Source: an uncultured Prevotella sp.
Lineage (GTDB): Bacteria > Bacteroidota > Bacteroidia > Bacteroidales > Bacteroidaceae
Assembly: GCA_902477645.1 (NCBI GenBank)
Contig: CABSIA010000046.1
Location: forward strand, 1-18,312
Reading direction: 5' to 3'
DNA: 18,312 nucleotides
The notes beneath the pieces are model-generated. The model saw only the letters and a list, made by a program, of their open reading frames with translations, did no database searches and was not told where the DNA came from. Below are positions 6,960-14,454 of this stretch, piece by piece (the first letter of the stretch is position 1; each line of letters starts with the position of its first letter). The translations under genes and the position numbers were made by a program.

Positions 6960-7319
6960 ATGACAAATACAGAACAGCTGGTTGAGACTATCACCAAGGG
7001 AATACAGGAGAAAAAGGGAGAGGACATTGTTATCGTAGACTTGCGCAAAACCGACGGAGCCATAACAAGCTTTTTCGTTATATGCCAGGGCAACTCGCCA
7101 ACACAGGTAGAGGCAATTGCCGAGTCGGTGGGAGATATGGCAAGAATAGAATTGGGAGAAAAACCCGCAAACGTAAACGGGCTTGAGACTGCCCATTGGG
7201 TGGCAATAGACTATGTTGACGTGATTGTTCACATTTTCTTACCAGAAGTAAGAGATTTCTACAATCTAGAGGACTTGTGGCAGGATGCGCCTATGAGAAA
7301 AATTAAAAACGAAGAATAG
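6960..7319 (+). CDS. rsfS: Ribosome silencing factor (RsfS/Iojap family)
   Basis: RsfS binds ribosomal protein L14 on the 50S subunit and blocks joining with 30S, lowering translation during starvation or stationary phase. The 119-aa length is typical. The conserved core is visible: KGEDIVIVDLRK (residues 19-30), FFVICQGNSPTQVEAIAESV (38-57), and the C-terminal signature WVAIDYVDVIVHIFLPEVRDFYNLEDLWQDAP (80-111). The ATG at 6960 gives the usual N-terminus and no competing start is near. It opens the row rsfS-ftsH-cdsA, a linkage I recognise from Bacteroidales genomes, with a G/C inverted repeat in its leader. Confidence 0.95.
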   Translation: MTNTEQLVETITKGIQEKKGEDIVIVDLRKTDGAITSFFVICQGNSPTQVEAIAESVGDMARIELGEKPANVNGLETAHWVAIDYVDVIVHIFLPEVRDFYNLEDLWQDAPMRKIKNEE

Positions 7320-7373
7320 AAACAACGCCCGACGGCCAAAGGGTAAGTCAATCAAATACCGAAAAAGGCTAAT

Positions 7374-7410
7374 GGATTCTTCACTCTTAATTCTTAACTC
7401 TTCACTAAAT
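7374..7410 (+). repeat. TTCACTCTTAA-type repeat upstream of ftsH
   Basis: The stretch GGATTCTTCACTCTTAATTC followed by TTAACTCTTCACTAAAT closely resembles 9508-9546 upstream of cdsA and the right arm at 5605-5677. Here no left arm is present, so it cannot form the same hairpin. It ends 7 nt before the ftsH ATG, in the translation initiation region. Confidence 0.7.
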
Positions 7411-7417
7411 ATAAAGT

Positions 7418-9457
7418 ATGAACAATAACATGAATGATAACCAGAACAATGACAAGCAGCCGAAAATGCCAAAATTCAATATGAACTGGATTTACGGCAT
7501 CATCATCATGGCACTCGCATTGCTCTTCGTCACGGGCGGCGGCAACTCGCTTGCAAGTGGCGCAACAGAACGAGCCGCACAGGATGCCACATATACAAAA
7601 TTCAAAGAATATGTGGAAAAAGGATACGCCAAAAACGTTGTCGTAAACAAAGACGAGGACGAGTTGAAAATGTACGTACACCCGAAATACATCCGTACCG
7701 TATTCAAACAAAGCGCCAAGCAAACAGGTGCCTCTCCATACGTGAAAGTGGTTTACGGCTCGGGCGAAGACCTTGAGACATATCTCGCCGACGCGCAGAA
7801 ACGCGGAAAAATCCTCGACTACAGCTACGAGAAAAACGAGAGCAACGGACTGTTCAACTTCCTGATAAACTTTTCGCCACTCATCATCTTCTTCCTCTTT
7901 ATATGGTTTATGGGAAGACGCATGGGAGGCGGAGGCGGAGCTATGTTCAACGTCGGAAAAAGCAAGGCAAAACTCTACGAGAAAGCCAACGACCTGGGCA
8001 TAACCTTCAAAGACGTGGCCGGACAGGAAGGCGCAAAGCAGGAGGTGCAGGAAATTGTAGACTTCCTGAAAAATCCTCAGAAATATACCGACCTTGGAGG
8101 TAAGATTCCAAAGGGAGCTTTGCTCGTCGGTCCTCCGGGAACCGGCAAGACCCTGCTCGCCAAAGCTGTGGCAGGAGAGGCAGGAGTGCCATTCTTCTCT
8201 ATGAGCGGAAGCGATTTCGTAGAGATGTTTGTCGGTGTGGGAGCAAGCCGTGTCCGCGACGTGTTCCATCAGGCAAAAGAAAAGTCACCTTGCATTATCT
8301 TTATCGATGAGATTGATGCCGTCGGCCGCGCACGAAGCAAAAATCCGTCAATGGGCGGCAACGACGAGAGGGAAAACACTCTGAATGCGCTGCTTACAGA
8401 AATGGACGGTTTCGGGACAAACAGCGGCGTAATAGTGCTTGCGGCCACAAACCGCGCCGACATGCTCGACAAGGCACTCCTTCGTGCCGGACGTTTCGAC
8501 CGGCAGATAAACGTAGACCTGCCAGACCTTGCCGAGAGAAAGGCAATTTTCCAGGTCCATCTGAAACCTGTAAAAAAAGACGACAGCGTGGACATCGATT
8601 TCCTCGCACGTCAGACTCCAGGCTTCTCTGGTGCCGATATTGCCAACGTTTGCAACGAGGCTGCCCTTATTGCCGCACGCCACAATAAGCCGACAGTTGG
8701 CAAACAGGATTTCCTCGACGCCGTAGACAGAATTATCGGCGGACTCGAGAAGAAAACCAAAGTGATGACGGCTGCCGAAAAACGCTCGATAGCTCTCCAC
8801 GAGGCCGGCCCCGCCACCATAAGCTGGTTCTGCCAATACGCAAATCCGCTCGTCAAGGTGAGCATAGTTCCGCGCGGACAGGCTCTGGGCGCGGCATGGT
8901 ATCTGCCAGAGGAACGGCAGATTACAACCAAAGAGCAGATGCTCGACGAAATGTGCGCATTACTCGGCGGACGCGCTGCCGAGGAGCTTTTCACAGGCCA
9001 CATATCGACAGGCGCAATGAACGACCTTGAGCGCGCCACAAAGAGCGCTTTCGGAATGATTGCATACGCCGGCATGAGCGACAAACTGCCAAACATCTGC
9101 TATTACAACAATCAGGAATACCAGCTCCAGAGACCATACTCCGAGACAACGGCAAAAATCATAGACGACGAGGTTCTGAAACTCATCAACGACCAATATG
9201 CACGTGCCAAGAAATTGCTGACTGAGCACAAGGAGGGACACAACCAACTGGCAGAGTTGCTGATAACCCGTGAGGTTATTTTTGCTGAGGACGTGGAGAA
9301 AATTTTCGGCAAACGTCAATGGGTAAGCCGCTCACAGGAGATTATCGACGAGAACGACGCCTTGGCCGATCCAAAACTCGAAGACATGCCAGAGGAGGTC
9401 AGAAAAGCTCAAGAAGAGCACGAGAGACGACTGGCTGAAGAAAACAATAATGAATAA
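7418..9457 (+). CDS. ftsH: ATP-dependent zinc metalloprotease FtsH, with altered HEAGP active-site motif
   Basis: FtsH is a hexameric inner-membrane AAA+ protease that extracts and degrades membrane and regulatory proteins. The 679-aa frame is full length. Order: membrane segment 1 (24-41), a periplasmic domain (about 45-143), membrane segment 2 (146-165), a glycine-rich linker, Walker A GPPGTGKT (238-245), Walker B IIFIDEID (293-300), the second region of homology TNRADMLDKALLRAGRFDR (344-362), then the M41 peptidase domain. There the zinc motif HExxH reads HEAGP: H461 and E462 are present but the second histidine is proline 465 (CCC at 8810-8812; a CAC histidine codon is one base away). The third ligand is present (D536 in GAMNDLERAT). 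The AAA motifs look intact, so unfolding could persist while proteolysis would be lost or badly impaired. This may be a real variant or a base error. It sits between rsfS and cdsA. Confidence 0.93.
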   Translation: MNNNMNDNQNNDKQPKMPKFNMNWIYGIIIMALALLFVTGGGNSLASGATERAAQDATYTKFKEYVEKGYAKNVVVNKDEDELKMYVHPKYIRTVFKQSAKQTGASPYVKVVYGSGEDLETYLADAQKRGKILDYSYEKNESNGLFNFLINFSPLIIFFLFIWFMGRRMGGGGGAMFNVGKSKAKLYEKANDLGITFKDVAGQEGAKQEVQEIVDFLKNPQKYTDLGGKIPKGALLVGPPGTGKTLLAKAVAGEAGVPFFSMSGSDFVEMFVGVGASRVRDVFHQAKEKSPCIIFIDEIDAVGRARSKNPSMGGNDERENTLNALLTEMDGFGTNSGVIVLAATNRADMLDKALLRAGRFDRQINVDLPDLAERKAIFQVHLKPVKKDDSVDIDFLARQTPGFSGADIANVCNEAALIAARHNKPTVGKQDFLDAVDRIIGGLEKKTKVMTAAEKRSIALHEAGPATISWFCQYANPLVKVSIVPRGQALGAAWYLPEERQITTKEQMLDEMCALLGGRAAEELFTGHISTGAMNDLERATKSAFGMIAYAGMSDKLPNICYYNNQEYQLQRPYSETTAKIIDDEVLKLINDQYARAKKLLTEHKEGHNQLAELLITREVIFAEDVEKIFGKRQWVSRSQEIIDENDALADPKLEDMPEEVRKAQEEHERRLAEENNNE

Positions 9458-9461
9458 CGGA

Positions 9462-9540
9462 GAACGAAGAGTGAAGAAAGAAAAATCCAACACCAATAAA
9501 AGCTAACGGATTTTTCGTTCTTCACTCTTAACTCTTCACT
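9462..9540. repeat. GAAGAGTGAAGAA inverted repeat between ftsH and cdsA
   Basis: The left arm 9467-9488 pairs with 9508-9529 (about 20 of 22 bases) around a 19-nt loop, followed by another TTAACTCTTCACT unit. The right half is nearly the same as 7374-7410 upstream of ftsH, including the preceding GCTAAYGGATT. It could form a hairpin in the ftsH-cdsA transcript and reduce downstream expression. Confidence 0.75.
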
Positions 9541-9560
9541 CACTAAATAATCTAAATACT

Positions 9561-10427
9561 ATGACAGACAAACAGAAAAACTTCATCGCCAGAACAATTA
9601 CAGGCACACTTTTCGTTACCATAATGGTAGCCGGATTTCTAAACCCGAGAGCCATGGTATTCCTCTTTGCACTCATCACAGGACTGTCACTATGGGAGTA
9701 TACAGGACTTGTGAACGACATAGACGATGTAAGGGTAAACCGCTTCATATCTACCGTGGCAGGTGTATACCTATTTGTCGCCGTAGCAGGCTGGCGGATG
9801 GGCATTCTGAACAACTTCATAGCATTTGTCCCATACTTGCTGACAATTGTCTACCTGTTCGTGAGCGGGCTGTATACAGAAAATAAAAATGCCGTCAACG
9901 ACTGGGCTTACACCATGCTCGGCCAAATGTACGTGGCTCTGCCACTGTCGATGATAAACATTCTGGCATTTGAGGTCTCTGCCGACGGCACAGGCATAAA
10001 CTACGACATGCTTTTGCCGCTCAGCATTTTCATATTCCTATGGGCCAACGACTCTGGCGCATACTGCTTTGGCTCACTGTTTGGAAAACACAAACTGTTC
10101 CCCAGAATAAGCCCGGGCAAGAGCTGGGAAGGCTCCATTGGCGGCGGACTGCTGGTAATGGTTGTCGCAGCCGCTCTCGGATGGTATGCCAACAACGGCG
10201 TTGAGGCGCATCAGCTGAGCATTGCCGGATGGGTAGGTCTCGGACTGGTTGTAGTTGTAGCCGGAACTCTTGGCGACCTTGTAGAGAGCCTGTTCAAACG
10301 CACTCTTGGAATTAAAGACAGCGGAAACATTCTGCCCGGACACGGAGGAATGCTCGACCGCTTCGACTCGTCGCTCATGGCTATTCCGTCGGCTGTAATA
10401 TATCTTTATACCATTACATTATTTTAA
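9561..10427 (+). CDS. cdsA: Phosphatidate cytidylyltransferase (CDP-diacylglycerol synthase)
   Basis: CdsA joins CTP and phosphatidic acid to make CDP-diacylglycerol, the branch point to all membrane phospholipids, in the inner membrane. The 288-aa protein is mostly hydrophobic with about seven or eight membrane segments. The conserved core WANDSGAY (161-168) ... SPGKSWEGSIGGG (184-196) is present, as is the full family signature SLFKRTLGIKDSGNILPGHG followed by GMLDRFD (243-269), which holds the metal-binding aspartates. The ATG at 9561 gives the usual basic N-terminus before the first membrane segment. It follows ftsH and precedes a glycosyltransferase gene by 47 bp. A decayed copy of codons 161-197 lies about 2 kb downstream at 12006. 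Confidence 0.96.
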   Translation: MTDKQKNFIARTITGTLFVTIMVAGFLNPRAMVFLFALITGLSLWEYTGLVNDIDDVRVNRFISTVAGVYLFVAVAGWRMGILNNFIAFVPYLLTIVYLFVSGLYTENKNAVNDWAYTMLGQMYVALPLSMINILAFEVSADGTGINYDMLLPLSIFIFLWANDSGAYCFGSLFGKHKLFPRISPGKSWEGSIGGGLLVMVVAAALGWYANNGVEAHQLSIAGWVGLGLVVVVAGTLGDLVESLFKRTLGIKDSGNILPGHGGMLDRFDSSLMAIPSAVIYLYTITLF

Positions 10428-10474
10428 GGTCTGATAACCTAACCATAACCTCTGAAAGGTTCAGATAAAAATAT

Positions 10475-11968
10475 ATGAAACGAAGAGCCTGCATCTATAC
10501 CTACGTTCTGTTGTCATTGGCGTTTATTATCGTCAATCTCGTTACTCTATCCAATCTGCATCCTTGGATTGATGAGGTGATGATGCTCGACACATCTTAC
10601 AATATGGCCGTTCATGGCTCATGGGAGACTACGGCCTGGTATCGCGTAGTAGGGCAATATCCCTTTTCGACCTACCCTCCACTCTACCAGATGGCGGCAA
10701 CCGTATGGATATGGCTGTTTGGCAGCAGCCTGGTTACAGTCAGGAGCATGAATCTGCTCTTTACTTTCATGCTTGGCGGAATCTGCCTACGGATTATGAG
10801 GCGACATGGACTCCGGCTTACAACATGGACAGTTGCCCTGTTCACGGTGTTGCTGTGGGGCACCGGCGAAATGGCATGGATGTATAGAAACGGACGGCCA
10901 GACATACTCTGTGCTTTGGTTTTTGTCCTCACGGTCTTGGCAATTGACACTTATCTGTCGGCAAAGTCCCAAACAACACGCTTTGCAGTCATTGTATCCT
11001 CTGCCCTGCTTTTATGCACAGGTGTTCAAGCCGCAGTCTGCCTTTTAGCAGTATGGATGTATTTCTTCATAGTTAAGAAAGGCCGGCGTAAGGAAAGTCT
11101 CCATCTGCTGATTATCCTGCTGACAGGCATATTATCAGGACTGCTCCTGGTGGCACTATTCATGCTGGCTCACGGCCGGCTGGCGGCTTTTGCAAGCAGT
11201 ATCATTCAGTATTCTGCCACACTGTCGGGCATAGCCTTGGCAGTGCTTCCTTGGGCTGGCGGGGTATTTGGCTTTAATTCGGAGCCTTACACACAGAAAC
11301 TGCTTGAACTAAGCGCAGATTCTGACTTTTTCGAACGACTCGGCTCTGTTGCCGAATACCGCAGTTTCATCATACTTTCAATTATTGCGCTGGCAGCATA
11401 CGGTGTCATTTTCAGGAATAACCTGCGAAATCTCGTGGGCGACAAAGGCTTCGTAATGTTACTATGCGCGCTCTATGTGCCATTAATCATGACAATAGCG
11501 GGACGTTTTCCTGCCTATTACCGATGGATGGCCTTCCTCCCTCTTTTAGTTTCTGTCACGTCTATAGCGGCAAGACACAGATTGTGGTGTGCCGTGTTTG
11601 GTGCGGTAGCAGTATTGCTGACAATCTTCGGCATCAGGTCGATGCAGCCCGATAATCAGTGGAACTATAAAAACATACGCTCTTTTATTCAGCGGCAACA
11701 TTTCAAACCGTCAGACATTGTGGTTTGTCCCTTTTCTACATTCTACGAGATGAAACCCGTCTGCGACACATGCTATTTCGTCGGTATCTTCCCAACAGAA
11801 TTTGTCAGTCATGTGGACTACATCATCGAGGCATCCGATGGCGATGAGTTCGACCGGCGCATCACCAATTACGTGAACAAACTGAAAACAGACACTACTG
11901 TTGTGCTAAAATCTATAGATCACTGCGAAAATCCGTCATTAACACTCTATCGGGTGCAGACGAAATAA
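10475..11968 (+). CDS. GT-C fold membrane glycosyltransferase (GT39/ArnT-like)
   Basis: A 497-aa integral membrane protein with many hydrophobic segments and a soluble C-terminal part (about 390-497). It looks like the GT-C glycosyltransferases that use polyprenyl-phosphate sugars and act on the periplasmic side. The first extracytoplasmic loop has the acidic pair expected at the catalytic site (HPWIDEVMMLD, D33-E34), followed by YPPLYQ (67-72), equivalent to the HPPLY motif of ArnT/PMT_2 proteins, and NGRPDIL (139-145). The acceptor could be lipid A, a glycan or a protein; the sequence does not say. The gap to cdsA is 47 bp with no TAnnTTTG promoter seen, so it is probably read from upstream. 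The small hairpin AACCT...AGGTT in that gap is too short to call. Confidence 0.75.
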   Translation: MKRRACIYTYVLLSLAFIIVNLVTLSNLHPWIDEVMMLDTSYNMAVHGSWETTAWYRVVGQYPFSTYPPLYQMAATVWIWLFGSSLVTVRSMNLLFTFMLGGICLRIMRRHGLRLTTWTVALFTVLLWGTGEMAWMYRNGRPDILCALVFVLTVLAIDTYLSAKSQTTRFAVIVSSALLLCTGVQAAVCLLAVWMYFFIVKKGRRKESLHLLIILLTGILSGLLLVALFMLAHGRLAAFASSIIQYSATLSGIALAVLPWAGGVFGFNSEPYTQKLLELSADSDFFERLGSVAEYRSFIILSIIALAAYGVIFRNNLRNLVGDKGFVMLLCALYVPLIMTIAGRFPAYYRWMAFLPLLVSVTSIAARHRLWCAVFGAVAVLLTIFGIRSMQPDNQWNYKNIRSFIQRQHFKPSDIVVCPFSTFYEMKPVCDTCYFVGIFPTEFVSHVDYIIEASDGDEFDRRITNYVNKLKTDTTVVLKSIDHCENPSLTLYRVQTK

Positions 11969-12005
11969 GAATATAAAGATTATCACTCTGATACATCCAA
12001 GCCAA

Positions 12006-12116
12006 TGGCAGAACGACTCTGGCGCACACTGATTTGGCTCATAGTTTTGAAAACACAAACTGTGAGCCAGAACAAGTCCTGGCAAGAGCTGGAAAAGCTC
12101 CATAGGCGGCGGAATA
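12006..12116 (+). pseudogene. Decayed fragment of cdsA (codons 161-197)
   Basis: By hand alignment this matches cdsA 10041-10151 without gaps over 37 codons, with 92 of 111 bases identical (about 83%). Read in the cdsA frame it keeps NDSGA, FGS, KHKL, SPGKSW and SIGGG but contains stops TGA, TAG, TGA and TGA, so it cannot encode a CdsA product. Only 37 bp separate it from the glycosyltransferase stop. Upstream and downstream of the 37 codons I cannot extend the match. It forms the apparent leader of the following regulator gene. Confidence 0.85.
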
Positions 12117-12178
12117 TAAGTTTTAAACCACTCCAATGTTTTTACATTTTCCGCCAGACAGTAAAAAAAGCAAACAAC

Positions 12179-13849
12179 ATGAAATCCGCATATCTGTTAT
12201 TGACAACTCTCATCCTGACAGCGTTGACATTATTGGCCGGATGTGTCGAGAACCGGCATTCGGGCACAATGTTGGAGAATGTGGAGACGCGTCTGGAGAA
12301 TTATCCAGACTCAGCCAAACCCATTCTTTCTCAACTTGACAGCCAAAAGAGACGAATTGGTAGAAAGCCTGAGGCGGAAAGAATGGATTTTGAGCTCTCC
12401 TATGCCTATGCCATGAATAAAGCCTACAGAAACTTTACAGCAGACACCATTCTAAACAAAGTAACCTCATATTACGAGAAGAACGGTACGGCTTATGAGA
12501 AAATGATGTCGCAATATCTGTCAGCATGTGTATATCGTGATCTTGACAACTGGCCCAAGGTCATGGAGCATACTCTCAGGGCTATTGAACAATACGATTC
12601 CACAGACAGCCGGAGACACTACAGATTACTTTATAAAATCTACGGGCTAAAATCAGATGCGGAATACGAAGTGAATTTGGCAAGCGCACAGATAATGTCA
12701 ATTGACAAAGCAGTTTATTATGCCCATAAAGCAGGCGACCCGATAAATGCGTTAAGAATACTGAGCCATAAGGGACTGGCATATTCATTACGCGGAGATT
12801 TTGACTCTGTGATAGTGCATAATACGAAGTGTGCTCAAGAGTTCAGAAAAATAGGAGCGTACGACGATACCAACATAACAGAGGGGGCAACAATGGACGC
12901 ATTCCTAAACAAGAAAGATTTCAAGAGATTAAAAAAGGCAATAGACATATTTTCACACACAACAAAGGTCACTGGCGGCACAGAAGGCCAGAAAAACAAT
13001 GTCTTTTATTATTACAAGGCGGAATACTACAGAAATACAGGGCTCATGGACTCCGCATTATATTTCCTGACAAAAGGGCTACACGAGAGCGTTGTCATGG
13101 ATGACAAACATGCCATATTAGAAGGTTTGTCAGCATTTTACCGGCAAACAGGCAACAACGATTCCGTCTCAAAATATGCCATACTCGCCTCTGAGCTATA
13201 CGACTCTATTTGCGCCATACAAAATACAGACATTGTATACAACTCTTTGAGCTGTCATGAGAAAAAAGCAGCCACGTCCGCAATTGACGGCATCAGGCGG
13301 CAGGCAGGCGGCATTGTGGCAGTAGCTGTCGCCATTGCCTTCCTTGCAACAATAGCCGCCATAATAGCGGGGCGCCATGCCAAATTTTGGGAACAGGCAG
13401 AAAAGGATATTCAAAACAGGCTCACATGCTTTGTCGAGCACACGAATTCTGAAATAGAAAAAATGAGAGAAAGGGAGAAATCCCAAAACACAGCAAAATT
13501 TGAGGAGGCAAGAACTGCCATCTACAATTCCGTATTTTATAAGCAGGCATTGTCCGCCTGCGCCAACAAGCAATATGCCAGTTATGAGATTATTAAGGAA
13601 CTGACCAGCCTCACAGAGCAGCAGTTCCCGGCATTCAAGAGCAAGGTAAACCCCAAAGGCAACATGGACAACTTTAATTATTCCATTTGTATATTGACAA
13701 AATGCGGTTTCAAGCCATCAGAAATATCCATTCTTCTAAACGCATCCAAGTCGGTTATTTCAAAAAGAAGAAGGATGTTGATGAAAATTATATTCAACAG
13801 AGAGGGTGATATAAAAGATTTTGATAAACTGATAGATTACAACACATAA
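12179..13849 (+). CDS. TPR-containing membrane regulator with C-terminal helix-turn-helix
   Basis: A 556-aa protein of a type common in Bacteroidales. The N-terminus is a lipoprotein-like signal (hydrophobic run ending LLAGC, Cys22). Residues about 30-360 are helical and resemble TPR repeats (for example DNWPKVMEHTLRAIEQYDS, INALRILSHKGLAYSLRGDFDSVIVH, GLMDSALYFLTKGLHESVV). A membrane helix (GIVAVAVAIAFLATIAAIIA, about 378-397) and a charged coiled-coil stretch follow, then a C-terminal DNA-binding-type helix-turn-helix (LTKCGFKPSEISILLNASKS, about 504-525, then VISKRRR), similar to LuxR/sigma region 4 type HTH. It probably senses a signal outside the membrane and acts on nearby genes. I chose the ATG at 12179 because it starts the signal sequence; the open frame further up (from 12005) crosses the cdsA remnant and is not credible. 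It lies directly upstream of the secreted YD-protein cluster. Confidence 0.8.
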   Translation: MKSAYLLLTTLILTALTLLAGCVENRHSGTMLENVETRLENYPDSAKPILSQLDSQKRRIGRKPEAERMDFELSYAYAMNKAYRNFTADTILNKVTSYYEKNGTAYEKMMSQYLSACVYRDLDNWPKVMEHTLRAIEQYDSTDSRRHYRLLYKIYGLKSDAEYEVNLASAQIMSIDKAVYYAHKAGDPINALRILSHKGLAYSLRGDFDSVIVHNTKCAQEFRKIGAYDDTNITEGATMDAFLNKKDFKRLKKAIDIFSHTTKVTGGTEGQKNNVFYYYKAEYYRNTGLMDSALYFLTKGLHESVVMDDKHAILEGLSAFYRQTGNNDSVSKYAILASELYDSICAIQNTDIVYNSLSCHEKKAATSAIDGIRRQAGGIVAVAVAIAFLATIAAIIAGRHAKFWEQAEKDIQNRLTCFVEHTNSEIEKMREREKSQNTAKFEEARTAIYNSVFYKQALSACANKQYASYEIIKELTSLTEQQFPAFKSKVNPKGNMDNFNYSICILTKCGFKPSEISILLNASKSVISKRRRMLMKIIFNREGDIKDFDKLIDYNT

Positions 13850-13877
13850 CAGCAGCTGTCCTTAAATTCTTATTATC

Positions 13878-13885
13878 TACATTTG
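13878..13885 (+). promoter_or_regulatory. Possible upstream -7 element before the secreted-protein cluster
   Basis: TACATTTG matches TAnnTTTG but has no clear -33 partner. If used, the transcript would carry the tandem repeat at 13907-13928. The better promoter is at 13994-14025. Confidence 0.25.
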
Positions 13886-13906
13886 CGAATATTGTTTTGT
13901 ATATTC

Positions 13907-13928
13907 AATTGGAAACTAATTGGAAACT
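13907..13928 (+). repeat. Exact 11-bp tandem repeat, possible operator
   Basis: AATTGGAAACT occurs twice without a gap (13907-13917 and 13918-13928), followed by a partial CTATTGG. The 11-bp spacing is about one helical turn, so two protein monomers could bind on one face. It lies about 65 bp above the -33 box of the next gene and right after the HTH regulator gene. Confidence 0.5.
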
Positions 13929-13993
13929 CTATTGGATATCACATTATTACGTTTTGTATGTTATTATAGTTTGTAATGTTATTTTATTTGCCA

Positions 13994-14025
13994 TTTGGCT
14001 GTTTGGCAAAAAGCGCATAACTTTG
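13994..14025 (+). promoter_or_regulatory. Bacteroidetes-type promoter of the secreted-protein cluster
   Basis: TTTG at 13994-13997, 20 bp of spacer, then TAACTTTG at 14018-14025 give a full match to the -33/-7 consensus. The ATG at 14050 is 24 bp further on. It is the best promoter in the window and probably serves 14050, 14455 and 14886. Confidence 0.75.
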
Positions 14026-14049
14026 CGGCAAACCAATTAAATTACAACT

Positions 14050-14415
14050 ATGAAAAAATTACTGATTGTATTAGCACTTTTATTGTCTATAAATGCCGTC
14101 GCATATAATAAAGTGCCAACAAATGACATTGTAGTCAATGTCGTATTCAAGAAAATAAAACATTTAAGTTCATATCCAACCACACCCCGAAAACCAGCCA
14201 TGCCAATAACGGCATCACAGTCCGGTCACATCTTCACCTTTCCTGACTATCTCGCAGGCGAGGCCATAGAGTTCATGTCAGGCGACACCGTTGTGTACAC
14301 GTCTGTAATAAGTGAGGACGGCACGGTTACCGCCCCCGATGACCTCGCAGGCGAATACACGCTCGTGCTGTACATAGGTGATGAGGTGTATAGTGCCGAG
14401 GTGGAAGTTGAATAA
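14050..14415 (+). CDS. Small secreted beta-rich protein of unknown function
   Basis: A 121-aa protein. Residues 1-18 are a clear signal peptide (MKKLLIVLALLLSINAVA). The mature part is short, rich in V, Y, T and E, and ends in alternating hydrophobic strands (DTVVYTSVISEDGTVTAPDD, then EYTLVLYIGDEVYSAEVEVE). This resembles the small Ig-like DUF3244-type domains of Bacteroidales secreted proteins, but the resemblance is by eye only. Two short similar segments (DYLAGEA and DDLAGEY, encoded by the repeated bases CTCGCAGGCGA) suggest internal duplication. It has the strongest promoter in the window and lies 39 bp before the next secreted protein gene. No enzyme motif is seen. Confidence 0.75.
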   Translation: MKKLLIVLALLLSINAVAYNKVPTNDIVVNVVFKKIKHLSSYPTTPRKPAMPITASQSGHIFTFPDYLAGEAIEFMSGDTVVYTSVISEDGTVTAPDDLAGEYTLVLYIGDEVYSAEVEVE

Positions 14416-14454
14416 TTGGCAGCGTTATTATTATTAATTTTGAAATATAATATT

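Noticed and set aside
7394..8269. Minus-strand open frame of 291 codons inside ftsH
   Set aside because: It is the shadow of the FtsH coding strand; the plus strand has all AAA motifs in the same interval and the minus product resembles nothing.
8348..8836. Minus-strand open frame of 162 codons across the FtsH peptidase region
   Set aside because: A shadow frame. It does not suggest a frameshift, because the FtsH frame is continuous on both sides of the HEAGP site.
10428..10474. Attenuator between cdsA and the glycosyltransferase gene
   Set aside because: The best stem (AACCT with AGGTT) is only 5 bp and is not followed by a T-run.
12005..12178. N-terminal extension of the TPR/HTH regulator from ATG 12005
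   Set aside because: The added 58 residues cover the cdsA remnant in another frame and would bury the lipoprotein-type signal sequence that starts at 12179.
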